Source of the DNA: JBFXAM01 sp050184295
GTDB taxonomy: Bacteria > Planctomycetota > Phycisphaerae > UBA1845 > Fen-1342
Length of the DNA stretch: 14,128 nucleotides
Direction of reading: 5' to 3'
Assembly: GCA_050184295.1 (NCBI GenBank)
Contig: JBFXAM010000119.1
Span: 1 to 14,128 of the forward strand
The notes under the pieces were generated by a model. That model saw nothing but the letters and a program-made list of their open reading frames with translations. It was not told the origin of the DNA and made no database searches. Below, one piece after another: positions 13,904-14,128 of the stretch. A program made the position numbers and the translations under genes. The number at the start of each line of letters is the position of its first letter. The first letter of the stretch is position 1.

Positions 13904-14009
13904 TCCTCCGTCCGCTTGTCTCCTGCGTCCCTGCGTCCCGACGTCCCGCCATCCCTGCGTTTCTTCGGTCCCTCCGTGCCTTTGTCCCTGCTCCCGCGCT
14001 CCCTGTTCG
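13904..14009. repeat. Degenerate 8-bp tandem repeat, consensus TCCCTGCG
   Basis: About twelve units of 7-9 bp, best at 13928-13959 (TCCCTGCG, TCCCGACG, TCCCGCCA, TCCCTGCG) and continuing to 14009 with changes such as TGCCTTTG and TCCCGCGC. The TCCC start of each unit is best kept. A period of 8 does not fit coding sequence. On the minus strand it is the G-rich region just after the dockerin-tail gene. Confidence 0.7.
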
Positions 14010-14023
14010 CACTGCCTTGTGCG

Positions 14024-14128
14024 CTACGGCTGCGAAACGAGCAGCTCGACGAACGGATCGATGTCGAAGTTGTTGACAGAGCCGTCGCGGTTGATGTCGA
14101 GGTTGCAGAGCCAGTTGCAGGCGGCGAA
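14024..14128 (-). CDS. C-terminus of a protein with a dockerin-like calcium loop (partial)
   Basis: Only the last 34 codons and the stop TAG (14026-14024) are inside the window; the gene begins beyond the right edge. The frame ends with DINRDGSVNNFDIDPF followed by VELLVSQP. This has the D-x-N-x-D-G pattern and distal Asp of a dockerin/EF-hand-like calcium loop, and a Cys pair (CNWLC) just before. Tails of this kind close many large exported planctomycete proteins and may serve as anchoring or sorting modules. The main protein cannot be inferred. Confidence 0.85.
   Translation of the reverse strand, partial: FAACNWLCNLDINRDGSVNNFDIDPFVELLVSQP

Larger units (their letters stand above)
13592..14023. 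other. Repeat-rich non-coding gap between convergent genes
   Basis: No convincing gene. Open frames here are R-, A- and P-rich products of the repeats. The region holds three palindromic repeat copies (13688-13878) and a degenerate 8-bp tandem repeat (13904-14009), both listed separately. It lies between the 3' ends of the prepilin-like gene and the dockerin-tail gene. Confidence 0.75.

Noticed and set aside
13830..14012. Small minus-strand frame of 60 codons
   Set aside because: It is a translation of the palindromic repeat and the 8-bp tandem repeat, not a gene.

Overview
This is about 14.1 kb of GC-rich DNA that most likely comes from the chromosome of a planctomycete, perhaps a member or relative of Phycisphaerae. 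The evidence is: a type IV prepilin-like protein with the GFTLIELL cleavage site and a C-terminal H-x9-DG motif; the last 34 residues of a protein ending in a dockerin-like calcium loop of the VNNFDIDPFVELL type; an ECF sigma factor followed by a zinc-binding anti-sigma factor; and a dispersed palindromic repeat with the core CGCGGGCTTGCGCCCGCG. The lineage is an inference from these marks. Third codon positions are almost all G or C, so long spurious open frames lie antisense to nearly every real gene.

Layout. Positions 1-3901 (minus strand) hold a TolC-like outer-membrane protein and, overlapping its 3' end, a membrane glycosyltransferase-like protein with TPR repeats (TMTC/DUF1736 family) that runs off the left edge. 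A candidate sigma-70 promoter lies upstream at 3969-3997. A DinB-like metal-binding protein diverges from it on the plus strand (4187-4708). After a 336-bp stretch without a gene comes tRNA-Gln(CUG) on the minus strand with its own promoter.

From 10522 down to 5182, five minus-strand genes follow one another: ECF sigma factor, ZAS anti-sigma factor, a large exported protein with a C-terminal PDZ domain, and a DppB/DppC-type pair of ABC permeases. The sigma/anti-sigma pair and the permease pair each look translationally coupled. A weak promoter just before dppB suggests the permeases may also be transcribed separately, possibly without a leader.

smpB (plus, 10748-11218) faces a tail-anchored coiled-coil protein of unknown function (minus, 11279-12016), with a perfect GC-rich hairpin between them. 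Diverging from the coiled-coil gene is a plus-strand pair: a small membrane protein with four cysteine pairs (zinc-ribbon-like) and, 17 bp later, the prepilin-like protein. The last 430 bp between this gene and the converging dockerin-tail gene are non-coding and repeat-rich: three copies (one partial) of the palindromic element, then a degenerate 8-bp tandem repeat.

I see no CRISPR array, insertion sequence, phage gene or obvious defence system. The most unusual items are the TMTC-like glycosyltransferase, the sigma-linked exported PDZ protein, the zinc-ribbon/prepilin pair, the tail-anchored coiled-coil protein and the repeats at the right edge.
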